A stretch of 64,000 bases of DNA from Osmia lignaria lignaria. Lineage: Eukaryota > Arthropoda > Insecta > Hymenoptera > Megachilidae. The notes beneath the pieces are model-generated. The model was not told where the DNA came from. It was given only the letters and a program-made list of their open reading frames with translations, and ran no database searches. The translations under genes and the position numbers were made by a program. The stretch covers positions 1,240,001-1,304,000 of the forward strand of contig NW_027478170.1 in NCBI RefSeq assembly GCF_051020975.1, read 5' to 3'. Within the stretch, counting starts at the first letter, position 1. Every line of letters starts with the position of its first letter. Below are positions 9,423 through 23,000 of the stretch, piece by piece.

Positions 9423-11998
9423 TTGCAGATTTATCTCAAGGGAAGGGGCCTGACGGACATATTTCGAGATATTTCTTCTTCTTGATGTTCTTCTTCTGCA
9501 CAGCTAAGCTGGAAGTGGCATTTGCAGCTCGCAATAGTGCAGAGTTATCTCAAAGAAAGGGGCCACGGTGTTTCTGTATCTCTATTATGTTGGTGCGGCT
9601 TCGGAACTTTTAAATATCTTGATATATCTCGAGAACTACGCGTCTGATCAAAAAATATCATAGAACATAAAAAGTAGGAAACATAATTCTCTACAAAAAA
9701 GGTCTCCTAAGATTTTGCCATAGCTCGTTTCGTTTCCGAGATATTTGCAGATATATCTCAAGGGAAGGGGCCTGACGGACATATTTCGAGATATTTCTTC
9801 TTCTTGTTGTTCTTCTTCTGCACAGCTAAACTGGAAGTGGCATTTCCAGCTCGCAATAGTGCGGAGTTATCTCAAAGAAAGGGGCCACGGTGTTTCTGTA
9901 TCTCTATTATGTTGGTGCGGCTTCGGAAGTTTTAAATATCTCGATATATCTCGAAAACTACGCTTCTGATCAAAAAATATCATAGAACATAAATTGTAGG
10001 AAACATAATTCTCTACAAAAAACGTCTCTTAACATTTTGCCATAGCTCGCTTCGTTTCCGAGATATTTGCAGATTCAGCTCAAAGGAACTGGCCTGACGG
10101 ACATATTTCGAGATATTTCTTCTTCTTGTTGTTCTTCCTCTGCACAGCTAAGCTGGAAGTGGCATTTGCAGCTCGCAATAGTGCAGAGTTATCTCAAAGA
10201 AAGGGGCCACGGTGTTTCTGTATCTCTATTATGTTGGTGCGGCTTCGGAACTTTTAAATATCTTGATATATCTCGAGAACTACGCGTCTGATCAAAAAAT
10301 ATCATAGAACATAAAAAGTAGGAAACATAATTCTCTACAAAAAAGGTCTCTTAACATTTTGCCATAGCTCGTTTCGTTTCCGAGATATTTGCAGATATAT
10401 CTCAAGGGAAGGGGACTGACGGACATATTTCGAGATATTTCTTCTTCTTGTTGTTCTTCCTCTGCACAGCTAAGCTGGAAGTGGCATTTGCGGCTCGCAA
10501 TAGTGCAGAGTTATCTCAAAGAAAGGGGCCACGGTGTTTCTGTATCTCTATTATGTTGGTGCGGCTTCGGAACTTTTAAATATCTTGATATATCTCGAGA
10601 ACTACGCATCAGATCAAAAAATATCATAGAACATAAAAAGTAGGAAACTTAATTCTCTACAAAAAAGGTCTCTTAACATTTTGCCATAGCTCTCTTCGTT
10701 TCCGAGATATTTGCAGATTTATCTCAAGGGAAGGGGCCTGACGGACATATTTCGAGATATTTCTTCTTCTTGATGTTCTTCTTCTGCACAGCTAAGCTGG
10801 AAGTGGCATTTGCAGCTCGCAATAGTGCAGAGTTATCTCAAAGAAAGGGGCCACGGTGTTTCTGTATCTCTATTATGTTGGTGCGGCTTCGGAACTTTTA
10901 AATATCTTGATATATCTCGAGAACTACGCGTCTGATCAAAAAATATCATAGAACATAAAAAGTAGGAAACATAATTCTCTACAAAAAAGGTCTCCTAAGA
11001 TTTTGCCATAGCTCGTTTCGTTTCCGAGATATTTGCAGATATATCTCAAGGGAAGGGGCCTGACGGACATATTTCGAGATATTTCTTCTTCTTGTTGTTC
11101 TTCTTCTGCACAGCTAAACTGGAAGTGGCATTTCCAGCTCGCAATAGTGCGGAGTTATCTCAAAGAAAGGGGCCACGGTGTTTCTGTATCTCTATTATGT
11201 TGGTGCGGCTTCGGAAGTTTTAAATATCTCGATATATCTCGAAAACTACGCTTCTGATCAAAAAATATCATAGAACATAAATTGTAGGAAACATAATTCT
11301 CTTCAAAAAACGTCACTTAACATTTTGCCATAGCTCGCTTCGTTTCCGAGATATTTGCAGATTCAGCTCAAAGGAACTGGCCTGACGGACATATTTCGAG
11401 ATATTTCTTCTTCTTGTTGTTCTTCCTCTGCACAGCTAAGCTGGAAGTGGCATTTGCAGCTCGCAATAGTGCAGAGTTATCTCAAAGAAAGGGGCCACGG
11501 TGTTTCTGTATCTCTATTATGTTGGTGCGGCTTCGGAACTTTTAAATATCTTGATATATCTCGAGAACTACGCGTCTGATCAAAAAATATCATAGAACAT
11601 AAAAAGTAGGAAACATAATTCTCTACAAAAAAGGTCTCTTAACATTTTGCCATAGCTCGTTTCGTTTCCGAGATATTTGCAGATATATCTCAAGGGAAGG
11701 GGACTGACGGACATATTTCGAGATATTTCTTCTTCTTGTTGTTCTTCCTCTGCACAGCTAAGCTGGAAGTGGCTTTTGCGGCTCGCACTAGTGCAGAGTT
11801 ATCTCAAAGAAAGGGGCCACGGTGTTTCTGTATCTCTATTATGTTGGTGCGGCTTCGGAACTTTTAAATATCTCGATATATCTCGAAAACTACGCTTCTG
11901 ATCAAAAAATATCATAGAACATAAATTGTAGGAAACATAATTCTCTACAAAAAAGGTCTCCTAAGATTTTGCCATAGCTCGTTTCGTTTCCGAGATAT
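9423..11998 (+). repeat. 4-monomer higher-order repeat, two copies (1,288 bp)
   Basis: The order is a TGA-variant monomer with a GCGTCTG tail (9423, 10711); an N-type monomer with GTGCGGAG and TTCGGAAG (9745, 11033); a GATTCAGCTC monomer (10067, 11355); and a GGGGACTGACGG monomer (10389, 11677). It repeats at exactly 1,288 bp. The fourth pair has diverged in its second half: 10389 ends with the CATCAGATC tail and 11677 with the GCTTCTG tail. Confidence 0.8.
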
Positions 11999-14900
11999 TT
12001 GCAGATATATCTCAAGGGAAAGGGCCTGACGGACATATTTCGAGATATTTCTTCTTCTTGTTGTTCTTCTTCTGCACAGCTAAACTGGAAGTGGCATTTC
12101 CAGCTCGCAATAGTGCAGAGTTATCTCAAAGAAAGGGGCCACGGTGTTTCTGTATCTCTATTATGTTGGTGCGGCTTCGGAAGTTTTAAATATCTCGATA
12201 TATCTCGAAAACTACGCTTCTGATCAAAAAATATCATAGAACATAAATTGTAGGAAACATAATTGTCTACAAAAAACGTCTCTTAACATTTTGCCATAGC
12301 TCGCTTCGTTTCCGAGATATTTGCAGATTCAGCTCAAAGGAACTGGCCTGACGGACATATTTCGAGATATTTCTTCTTCTTGTTGTTCTTCCTCTGCACA
12401 GCTAAGCTGGAAGTGGCATTTGCAGCTCGCAATAGTGCAGAGTTATCTCAAAGAAAGGGGCCACGGTGTTTCTGTATCTCTATTATGTTGGTGCGGCTTC
12501 GGAACTTTTAAATATCTTGATATATCTCGAGAACTACGCGTCTGATCAAAAAATATCATAGAACATAAAAAGTAGGAAACATAATTCTCTACAAAAAAGG
12601 TCTCTTAACATTTTGCCATAGCTCGTTTCGTTTCCGAGATATTTGCAGATATATCTCAAGGGAAGGGGCCTGACGGACATATTTCGAGATATTTCTTCTT
12701 CTTGTTGTCCTTCCTCTGCACAGCTAAGCTGGGTGTGGCTTTTGCGGCTCGCACTAGTGCAGAGTTATCTCAAAGAAAGGGGCCACGGTGTTTCTGTATC
12801 TCTATTATGTTGGTGCGGCTTCGGAACTTTTAAATATCTCGATATATCTCGAAAACTACGCTTCTGATCAAAAAATATCATAGAACATAAATTGTAGGAA
12901 ACATAATTCTCTACAAAAAAGGTCTCCTAAGATTTTGCCATAGCTCGTTTCGTTTCCGAGATATTTGCAGATATATCTCAAGGGAAGGGGCCTGACGGAC
13001 ATATTTCGAGATATTTCTTCTTCTTGTTGTTCTTCTTCTGCACAGCTAAACTGGAAGTGGCATTTCCAGCTCGCAATAGTGCAGAGTTATCTCAAAGAAA
13101 GGGGCCACGGTGTTTCTGTATCTCTATTATGTTGGTGCGGCTTCGGAACTTTTAAATATCTCGATATATCTCGAAAACTACGCTTCTGATCAAAAAATAT
13201 CATACAACATAAATTGTAGGAAACTTAATTCTCTACAAAAAAGGTCTCTTAACATTTTGCCATAGCTCTCTTCGTTTCCGAGATATTTGCAGATTTATCT
13301 CAAGGGAAGGGGCCTGACGGACATATTTCGAGATATTTCTTCTTCTTGTTGTTCTTCTTCTGCACAGCTAAACTGGAAGTGGCATTTCCAGCTCGCAGTA
13401 GTGCAGAGTTATCTCAAAGAGAGGGGCCACGGTGTTTCTGTATCTCTATTATGTTGGTGCGGCTTCGGAACTTTTAAATATCTCGATATATCTCGAAAAC
13501 TACGCTTCTGATCAAAAAATATCATAGAACATAAATTGTAGGAAACATAATTGTCTACAAAAAACGTCTCTTAACATTTTGCCATAGCTCGCTTCGTTTC
13601 CGAGATATTTGCAGATTCAGCTCAAAGGAACTGGCCTGACGGACATATTTCGAGATATTTCTTCTTCTTGTTGTTCTTCCTCTGCACAGCTAAGCTGGAA
13701 GTGGCATTTGCAGCTCGCAATAGTGCAGAGTTATCTCAAAGAAAGGGGCCACGGTGTTTCTGTATCTCTATTATGTTGGTGCGGCTTCGGAACTTTTAAA
13801 TATCTTGATATATCTCGAGAACTACGCGTCTGATCAAAAAATATCATAGAACATAAAAAGTAGGAAACATAATTCTCTACAAAAAAGGTCTCTTAACATT
13901 TTGCCATAGCTCGTTTCGTTTCCGAGATATTTGCAGATATATCTCAAGGGAAGGGGCCTGACGGACATATTTCGAGATATTTCTTCTTCTTGTTGTCCTT
14001 CCTCTGCACAGCTAAGCTGGGTGTGGCGTTTGCGGCTCGCACTAGTGCAGAGTTATCTCAAAGAAAGGGGCCACGGTGTTTCTGTATCTCTATTATGTTG
14101 GTGCGGCTTCGGAACTTTTAAATATCTCGATATATCTCGAAAACTACGCTTCTGATCAAAAAATATCATACAACATAAATTGTAGGAAACATAATTCTCT
14201 ACAAAAAAGGTCTCCTAAGATTTTGCCATAGCTCGTTTCGTTTCCGAGATATTTGCAGATATATCTCAAGGGAAGGGGCCTGACGGACATATTTCGAGAT
14301 ATTTCTTCTTCTTGTTGTTCTTCTTCTGCACAGCTAAACTGGAAGTGGCATTTCCAGCTCGCAATAGTGCAGAGTTATCTCAAAGAAAGGGGCCACGGTG
14401 TTTCTGTATCTCTATTATGTTGGTGCGGCTTCGGAACTTTTAAATATCTCGATATATCTCGAAAACTACGCTTCTGATCAAAAAATATCATACAACATAA
14501 ATTGTAGGAAACTTAATTCTCTACAAAAAAGGTCTCTTAACATTTTGCCATAGCTCTCTTCGTTTCCGAGATATTTGCAGATTTATCTCAAGGGAAGGGG
14601 CCTGACGGACATATTTCGAGATATTTCTTCTTCTTGTTGTTCTTCTTCTGCACAGCTAAACTGGAAGTGGCATTTCCAGCTCGCAGTAGTGCAGAGTTAT
14701 CTCAAAGAGAGGGGCCACGGTGTTTCTGTATCTCTATTATGTTGGTGCGGCTTCGGAACTTTTAAATATCTCGATATATCTCGAAAACTACGCTTCTGAT
14801 CAAAAAATATCATAGAACATAAATTGTAGGAAACATAATTGTCTACAAAAAACGTCTCTTACCATTTTGCCATAGCTCGCTTCGTTTCCGAGATATTTGC

Positions 14901-15540
14901 AGATTCAGCTCAAAGGAACTGGCCTGACGGACATATTTCGAGATATTTCTTCTTCTTGTTGTTCTTCCTCTGCACAGCTAAGCTGGAAGTGGCATTTGCA
15001 GCTCGCAATAGTGCAGAGTTATCTCAAAGAAAGGGGCCACGGTGTTTCTGTATCTCTATTATGTTGGTGCGGCTTCGGAACTTTTAAATATCTTGATATA
15101 TCTCGAGAACTACGCGTCTGATCAAAAAATATCATAGAACATAAAAAGTAGGAAACATAATTCTCTACAAAAAAGGTCTCTTAACATTTTGCCATAGCTC
15201 GTTTCGTTTCCGAGATATTTGCAGATATATCTCAAGGGAAGGGGCCTGACGGACATATTTCGAGATATTTCTTCTTCTTGTTGTCCTTCCTCTGCACAGC
15301 TAAGCTGGAAGTGGCTTTTGCGGCTCGCACTAGTGCAGAGTTATCTCAAAGAAAGGGGCCACGGTGTTTCTGTATCTCTATTATGTTGGTGCGGCTTCGG
15401 AACTTTTAAATATCTCGATATATCTCGAAAACTACGCTTCTGATCAAAAAATATCATAGAACATAAATTGTAGGAAACATAATTCTCTACAAAAAAGGTC
15501 TCTTAACATTTTGCCATAGCTCGCTTCGTTTCCGAGATAT
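11999..15540 (+). repeat. 4-monomer higher-order repeat, about 2.5 copies
   Basis: The repeat is GATTCAGCTC monomer (12321, 13609, 14897); TTGTCCTTCC monomer (12643, 13931, 15219); N-type with CGCAATAG (12965, 14253); N-type with CGCAGTAG and GAGAGGGG (13287, 14575). The period is 1,288 bp. The GATTCAGCTC copies follow the linker ATTGTCTAC rather than ATTCTCTAC. The preceding monomer at 11999 (AAGGGAAAGGGCC) recurs at 16829, where part of this block appears again. Confidence 0.85.
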
Positions 15541-16828
15541 TTGCAGATATATCTCAAGGGAAGGGGCCTGACGGACATATTTCGAGATATTTCTTCTTCT
15601 TGTTGTTCTTCCTCTGCACAGCTAAGCTGGAAGTGGCTTTTGCGGCTCGCACTAGTGCAGAGTTATCTCAAAGAAAGGGGCCACGGTGTTTCTGTATCCC
15701 TATTATGTTGGTGCGGCTTCGGAACTTTTAAATATCTCGATATATCTCGAAAACTACGCTTCTGATCAAAAAATATCATAGAACATAAATTGTAGGAAAC
15801 ATAATTCTCTACAAAAAACGTCTCTTAACATTTTGCCATAGCTCGCTTCGTTTCCGAGATATTTGCAGATTCAGCTCAAAGGAACTGGCCTGACGGACAT
15901 ATTTCGAGATATTTCTTCTTCTTGTTGTTCTTCCTCTGCACAGCTAAGCTGGAAGTGGCATTTGCAGCTCGCAATAGTGCAGAGTTATCTCAAAGAAAGG
16001 GGCCACGGTGTTTCTGTATCTCTATTATGTTGGTGCGGCTTCGGAACTTTTAAATATCTCGATATATCTCGAAAACTACGCTTCTGATCAAAAAATATCA
16101 TAGAACATAAATTGTAGGAAACATAATTGTCTACAAAAAACGTCTCTTAACATTTTGCCATAGCTCGCTTCGTTTCCGAGATATTTGCAGATATATCTCA
16201 AGGGAAGGGGCCTGACGGACATATTTCGAGATATGTCTTCTTCTTGTTGTTCTTCTTCTGCACAGCTAAGCTGGAAGTGGCATTTACAGCTCGCAATAGT
16301 GCAGAGTTATCTCAAAGAAAGGGGCCACGGTGTTTCTGTATCTCTATTATGTTGGTGCGGCTTCGGACCTTTTAAATATCTTGATATATCTCGAGAACTA
16401 CGCATCAGATCAAAAAATATCATAGAACATAAAAAGTAGGAAACTTAATTCTCTACAAAAAAGGTCTCTTAACATTTTGCCATAGCTCTCTTCGTTTCCG
16501 AGATATTGGCAGATTTATCTCAAGGGAAGGGGCCTGACGGACATATTTCGAGATATTTCTTCTTCTTGATGTTCTTCTTCTGCACAGCTAAGCTGGAAGT
16601 GGCATTTGCAGCTCGCAATAGTGCAGAGCTATCTCAAAGAAAGGGGCCACGGTGTTTCTGTATCTCTATTATGTTGGTGCGGCTTCGGAACTTTTAAATA
16701 TCTTGATATATCTCGAAAACTACGCTTCTGATCAAAAAATATCATAGAACATAAATTGTAGGAAACATAATTCTCTACAAAAAAGGTCTCCTAAGATTTT
16801 GCCATAGCTCGTTTCGTTTCCGAGATAT

Positions 16829-18760
16829 TTGCAGATATATCTCAAGGGAAAGGGCCTGACGGACATATTTCGAGATATTTCTTCTTCTTGTTGTTCTTCT
16901 TCTGCACAGCTAAACTGGAAGTGGCATTTCCAGCTCGCAATAGTGCAGAGTTATCTCAAAGAAAGGGGCCACGGTGTTTCTGTATCTCTATTATGTTGGT
17001 GCGGCTTCGGAAGTTTTAAATATCTCGATATATCTCGAAAACTACGCTTCTGATCAAAAAATATCATAGATCATAAATTGTAGGAAACATAATTGTCTAC
17101 AAAAAACGTCTCTTAACATTTTGCCATAGCTCGCTTCGTTTCCGAGATATTTGCAGATTCAGCTCAAAGGAACTGGCCTGACGGACATATTTCGAGATAT
17201 TTCTTCTTCTTGTTGTTCTTCCTCTGCACAGCTAAGCTGGAAGTGGCATTTGCAGCTCGCAATAGTGCAGAGTTATCTCAAAGAAAGGGGCCACGGTGTT
17301 TCTGTATCTCTATTATGTTGGTGCGGCATCGGAACTTTTAAATATCTTGATATATCTCGAGAACTACGCGTCTGATCAAAAAATATCATAGAACATAAAA
17401 AGTAGGAAACATAATTCTCTACAAAAAAGGTCTCTTAACATTTTGCCATAGCTCGTTTCGTTTCCGAGATATTTGCAGATATATCTCAAGGGAAGGGGCC
17501 TGACGGACATATTTCGAGATATTTCTTCTTCTTGTTGTCCTTCCTCTGCACAGCTAAGCTGGGTGTGGCTTTTGCGGCTCGCACTAGTGCAGAGTTATCT
17601 CAAAGAAAGGGGCCACGGTGTTTCTGTATCTCTATTATGTTGGTGCGGCTTCGGAACTTTTAAATATCTCGATATATCTCGAAAACTACGCTTCTGATCA
17701 AAAAATATCATACAACATAAATTGTAGGAAACTTAATTCTCTACAAAAAAGGTCTCTTAACATTTTGCCATAGCTCTCTTCGTTTCCGAGATATTTGCAG
17801 ATTTATCTCAAGGGAAGGGGCCTGACGGACATATTTCGAGATATTTCTTCTTCTTGTTGTTCTTCTTCTGCACAGCTAAACTGGAAGTGGCATTTCCAGC
17901 TCGCAGTAGTGCAGAGTTATCTCAAAGAGAGGGGCCACGGTGTTTCTGTATCTCTATTATGTTGGTGCGGCTTCGGAACTTTTAAATATCTCGATATATC
18001 TCGAAAACTACGCTTCTGATCAAAAAATATCATAGAACATAAATTGTAGGAAACATAATTGTCTACAAAAAACGTCTCTTAACATTTTGCCATAGCTCGC
18101 TTCGTTTCCGAGATATTTGCAGATTCAGCTCAAAGGAACTGGCCTGACGGACATATTTCGAGATATTTCTTCTTCTTGTTGTTCTTCCTCTGCACAGCTA
18201 AGCTGGAAGTGGTATTTGCAGCTCGCAATAGTGCAGAGTTATCTCAAAGAAAGGGGCCACGGTGTTTCTGTATCTCTATTATGTTGGTGCGGCTTCGGAA
18301 CTTTTAAATATCTTGATATATCTCGAGAACTACGCGTCTGATCAAAAAATATCATAGAACATAAAAAGTAGGAAACATAATTCTCTACAAAAAAGGTCTC
18401 TTAACATTTTGCCATAGCTCGTTTCGTTTCCGAGATATTTGCAGATATATCTCAAGGGAAGGGGCCTGACGGACATATTTCGAGATATTTCTTCTTCTTG
18501 TTGTCCTTCCTCTGCACAGCTAAGCTGGAAGTGGCTTTTGCGGCTCGCACTAGTGCAGAGTTATCTCAAAGAAAGGGGCCACGGTGTTTCTGTATCTCTA
18601 TTATGTTGGTGCGGCTTCGGAACTTTTAAATATCTCGATATATCTCGAAAACTACGCTTCTGATCAAAAAATATCATAGAACATAAATTGTAGGAAACAT
18701 AATTCTCTACAAAAAAGGTCTCCTAAGATTTTGCCATAGCTCGGTTCGTTTCCGAGATAT
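16829..18760 (+). repeat. Re-used segment of the 12-kb higher-order repeat
   Basis: The monomers at 16829, 17151 and 17473 match 11999, 12321 and 12643 in the same order, 4,830 bp (15 monomers) away. The next ones, 17795 and 18117, match 13287 and 13609 instead, so one monomer was skipped. 18439 resembles 15219. This looks like a duplicated block shortened by a later exchange. Single differences mark the copy, such as CGGCATCGG near 17324 and AGATCATAAATT near 17068. Confidence 0.7.
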
Positions 18761-20084
18761 TTGCAGATATATCTCAAGGGAAGGGGCCTGACGGACATAT
18801 TTCGAGATATTTCTTCTTCTTGTTGTTCTTCTTCTGCACAGCTAAGCTGGAAGTGGCATTTGCGGCTCGCACTAGTGCAGAGTTATCTCAAAGAAAGGGG
18901 CCACGGTGTTTCTGTATCTCTATTATGTTGGCGCGGCTTTGGAACTTTTAAATATCTCGATATATCTCGAAAACTACGCTTCTGATCAAAAAATATCATA
19001 GAACATAAATTGTAGGAAACATAATTCTCTACAAAAAAGGTCTCTTAACATTTTGCCATAGCTCGCTTCGTTTCCGAGATATTTGCAGATATATCTCAAG
19101 GGAAGGGGCCTGACGGACATATTTCGAGATATGTCTTCTTCTTGTTGTTCTTCTTCTGCACAGCTAAGCTGGAAGTGGCATTTACAGCTCGCAATAGTGC
19201 AGAGTTATCTCAAAGAAAGGGGCCACGGTGTTTCTGTATCTCTATTATGTTGGTGCGGCTTCGGATCTTTTAAATATCTTGATATATCTCGAGAACTACG
19301 CATCTGATCAAAAAATATCATAGAACATAAATTGTAGGAAACATAATTCTCTACAAAAAAGGTCTCTTAACATTTTGCCATAGCTCGCTTCGTTTCCGAG
19401 ATATTTGCAGATTCAGCTCAAAGGAACTGGCCTGACGGACATATTTCGAGATATTTCTTCTTCTTGTTGTTCTTCCTCTGCACAGCTAAGCTGGAAGTGG
19501 CATTTGCAGCTCGCAATAGTGCAGAGTTATCTCAAAGAAAGGGGCCACGGTGTTTCTGTATCTCTATTATGTTGGTGCGGCTTCGGAACTTTTAAATATC
19601 TTGATATATCTCGAGAACTACGCATCTGATCAAAAAATATCATAGAACATAAAAAGTAGGAAACTTAATTCGCTACAAAAAAGGTCTCTTAACATTTTGC
19701 CATAGCTCGCTTCGTTTCCGAGATATTTGCAGATATATCTCAAGGGAAGGGGCCTGACGGACATATTTCGAGATATTTCTTCTTCTTGTTGTTCTTCTTC
19801 TGCACAGCTAAGCTGGAAGTGGCATTTGCGGCTCGCAGTAGTGCAGAGTTATCTCAAAGAAAGGGGCCACGGTGTTTCTGTATCTCTATTATGTTGGTGC
19901 GGCTTTGGAACTTTTAAATATCTCGATATATCTCGAAAACTACGCTTCTGATCAAAAAATATCATACAACATAAATTGTAGGAAACATAATTCTCTACAA
20001 AAAAGGTCTCTTAACATTTTGCCATAGCTCGCTTCGTTTCCGAGATATTTGCAGATATATCTCAAGGGAAGGGGCCTGACGGAC

Positions 20085-23000
20085 ATATTTCGAGATATTT
20101 CTTCTTCTTGTTGTTCTTCTTCTGCACAGCTCAACTGGAAGTGGCATTTCCAGCTCGCAATAGTACAGAGTTTTCTCAAAGAAAGGGGCCACGGTGTTTC
20201 TGTATCTCTATTATGTTGGTGCGGCTTCGGAACTTTTAAATATCTTGATATATCTCGAGAACTACGCATCTGATCAAAAAATATCATAGAACATAAAAAG
20301 TAGGAAACTTAATTCTCTACAAAAAAGGTCTCTTAACATTTTGCCATAGCTCTCTTCGTTTCCGAGATATTTGCAGATTTATCTCAAGGGAAGGGGCCTG
20401 ACGGACACATTTCGAGATATTTCTTCTTCTTGTTGTTCTTCTTCTGCACAGCTAAGCTGGAAGTGGCATTTGCAGCTCACAATAGTGCAGAGTTATCTCA
20501 AAGAAAGGGGCCACGGTGTTTCTGTATCTCTATTATGTTGGTGCGGCTTCGGAACTTTTAAATATCTTGATATATCTCGAGAACTACGCATCTGATCAAA
20601 AAATATCATAGAACATAAAAAGTAGGAAACTTAATTCTCTACAAAAAAGTCTCGTAAGATTTTGCCATAGCTCGCTTCGTTTCCGAGATATTTGCAGATT
20701 TATCTCAAGGGAAGGGGCCTAACGGACATATTTCGAGATATTTCTTCTTCTTGTTGTTCTTCTTCTGCACAGCTAAACTGGAAGTGGCATTTCCAGCTCG
20801 CAATAGTGCAGAGTTATCTCAAAGAGAGGGGCCACGGTGTTTCCGTATCTCTATTATGTTGGTGCGGCTTCGGAACTTTTAAATATCTTGATATATCTCG
20901 AGAACTACGCATCTGATCAAAAAATATCATACAACATAAAACGTAGGAAACTTAATTCTCTACAAAAAAGGTCTCTTAACATTTTGCCATAGCTCGCTTC
21001 GTTTCCGAGATATTTGCAGATTTATCTCAAGGGAAGGGGCCTAACGGACATATTTCGAGATATTTCTTCTTCTTGTTGTTCTTCTTCTGCACAGCTAAAC
21101 TGGAAGTGGCATTTCCAGCTCGCAATAGTGCAGAGTTATCTCAAAGAAAGGGGCCACGGTGTTTCTGTATCTCTATTATGTTGGTGCGGCTTCGGAACTT
21201 TTAAATATCTTGATATATCTCGAGAACTACGCATCTGATCAAAAAATATTATAGAACATGAAAAGTAGGAAACTTAATTCTCTACAAAAAAGGTCTCTTA
21301 ACATTTTGCCATAGCTCTCTTCGTTTCCGAGATATTTGCAGATTTATCTCAAGGGAAGGGGCCTGACGGACACATTTCGAGATATTTCTTCTTCTTGTTG
21401 TTCTTCTTCTGCACGCTAAGCTGGAAGTGGCATTTGCAGCTCGCAATAGTGCAGACTTATCTCAAACAAAGGGGCCACGGTGTTTCTGTATCTCTATTAT
21501 GTTGGTGCGGCTTCGGAACTTTTAAATATCTTGATATATCTCGAGAACTACGCATCTGATCCAAAAACATCATAGAACATAAATAGTAGGAAACTTAATT
21601 CTCTACAAAAAAGGTCTCTCAACATTTTGCCATAGCTCGCTTCGTTTCCGAGATATTTGCAGATTTATCTCAAGGTAAGGGGCCTGGCGGACATATTTCG
21701 AGATATTTCTTCTTCTTGTTGTTCTTCTTCTGCACAGCTAAGCTGGAAGTGGCATTTGCAGCTCGCAATAGTGCAGAGTTATCTCAAAGAAAGGGGCCAC
21801 GGTGTTTCTGTATCTCTATTATGTTGGTGCGGCTTCGGAACTTTTAAATATCTTGATATATCTCGAGAACTACGCATCTGATCGAAAAATATCATAGAAC
21901 AGAAAAAGTAGGAAACTTAATTCTCTACAAAACAGGTCTCTTAACATTTTGCCATAGCTCGCTTCGTTTCCGAGATATTTGCAGATTTATCTCAAGGGAA
22001 GGGGCCTGACGGACATATTTCGAGATATTTCTTCTTTTTGTTGTTCTTCTTCTGCACAGCTAAGCTGGAAGTGGCATTTGCAGCTCGCAATAGTGCAGAG
22101 TTATCTCAAAGAAAGGGGCCACGGTGTTTCTGTATCTCTATTATGTTGGTGCGGCTTCGGAACTTTTAAATATCTTGATATATCTCGAGAACTACGCATC
22201 CGATCAAAAAATATCATAGAACATGAAAAGTAGGAAACTTAATTCTCTACAAAAAAGGTCTCTTAACATTTTGCCATAGCTCGCTTCGTTTCCGAGATAT
22301 TTGCAGATTTATCTCGAGGGAAGGGGCCTGACGGACATATTTCGAGATATTTCCTCTTCTTGTTGTTCTTCTTCTGCACAGCTAAACTGGAAGTGGCATT
22401 TCCAGCTCGCAATAGCGCAGAGTTATCTCAAAGATAGGGGCCACGGTGTTTCTGTATCTCTATTATGTTGGTGCGGCTTCGGAACTTTTAAATATCTTGA
22501 TATATCTCGAGAACTACGCATCTGATCAAAAAATATCATAGAACATAAAAAGTAGGAAACTTAATTCTCTACAAATAAGGTCTCTTAACATTTTGCCATA
22601 GCTCGCTTCGTTTCCGAGATATTTGCAGATTTATCTCAAGGGAAGGGGCCTGACGGACATATTTCGAGATATTTCTTCTTCTTGTTGTTCTTCTTCTGCA
22701 CAGCTAAGCTGGAAGTGGCATTTGCAGCTCGCAATAGTGCAGAGTTATCTCAAAGAAAGGGGCCACGGTGTTTCTGTATCTCTATTATGTTGGTGCGGCT
22801 TCGGAACTTTTAAATATCTTGATATATCTCGAGAACTACGCATCTGATCAAATAATATCATAGAACATAAAAAGTAGGAAACTTAATTCTCCACAAATAA
22901 GGTCTCTTAACATTTTGCCATAGCTCGCTTCGTTTCCGAGATATTTGCAGATTTATCTCAAGGGAAGGGGCCTGACGGACATATTTCGAGATATTTCTTC

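Noticed and set aside
14839..15087. 82-codon frame overlapping the usual one, with a different N-terminus
   Set aside because: It starts at TTG in the ATTGTCTAC linker variant and is opened by a single change (TTAACATT to TTACCATT). It is accidental.
18742..18755. RNA polymerase III B box (GGTTCGTTTCC; GCTTCGTTTCC in most monomers)
   Set aside because: It comes near the GGTTCGANTCC consensus, but I could not find a credible A box at the right distance or a tRNA-like fold, so a tRNA-derived origin is not supported.
19952..20287. 111-codon minus-strand open frame (similar frame at 28104-28334)
   Set aside because: It exists because a few changes in this monomer, such as CTCAACTGG, remove a reverse-frame stop. 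It is antisense to ordinary satellite and absent from nearly all other copies.
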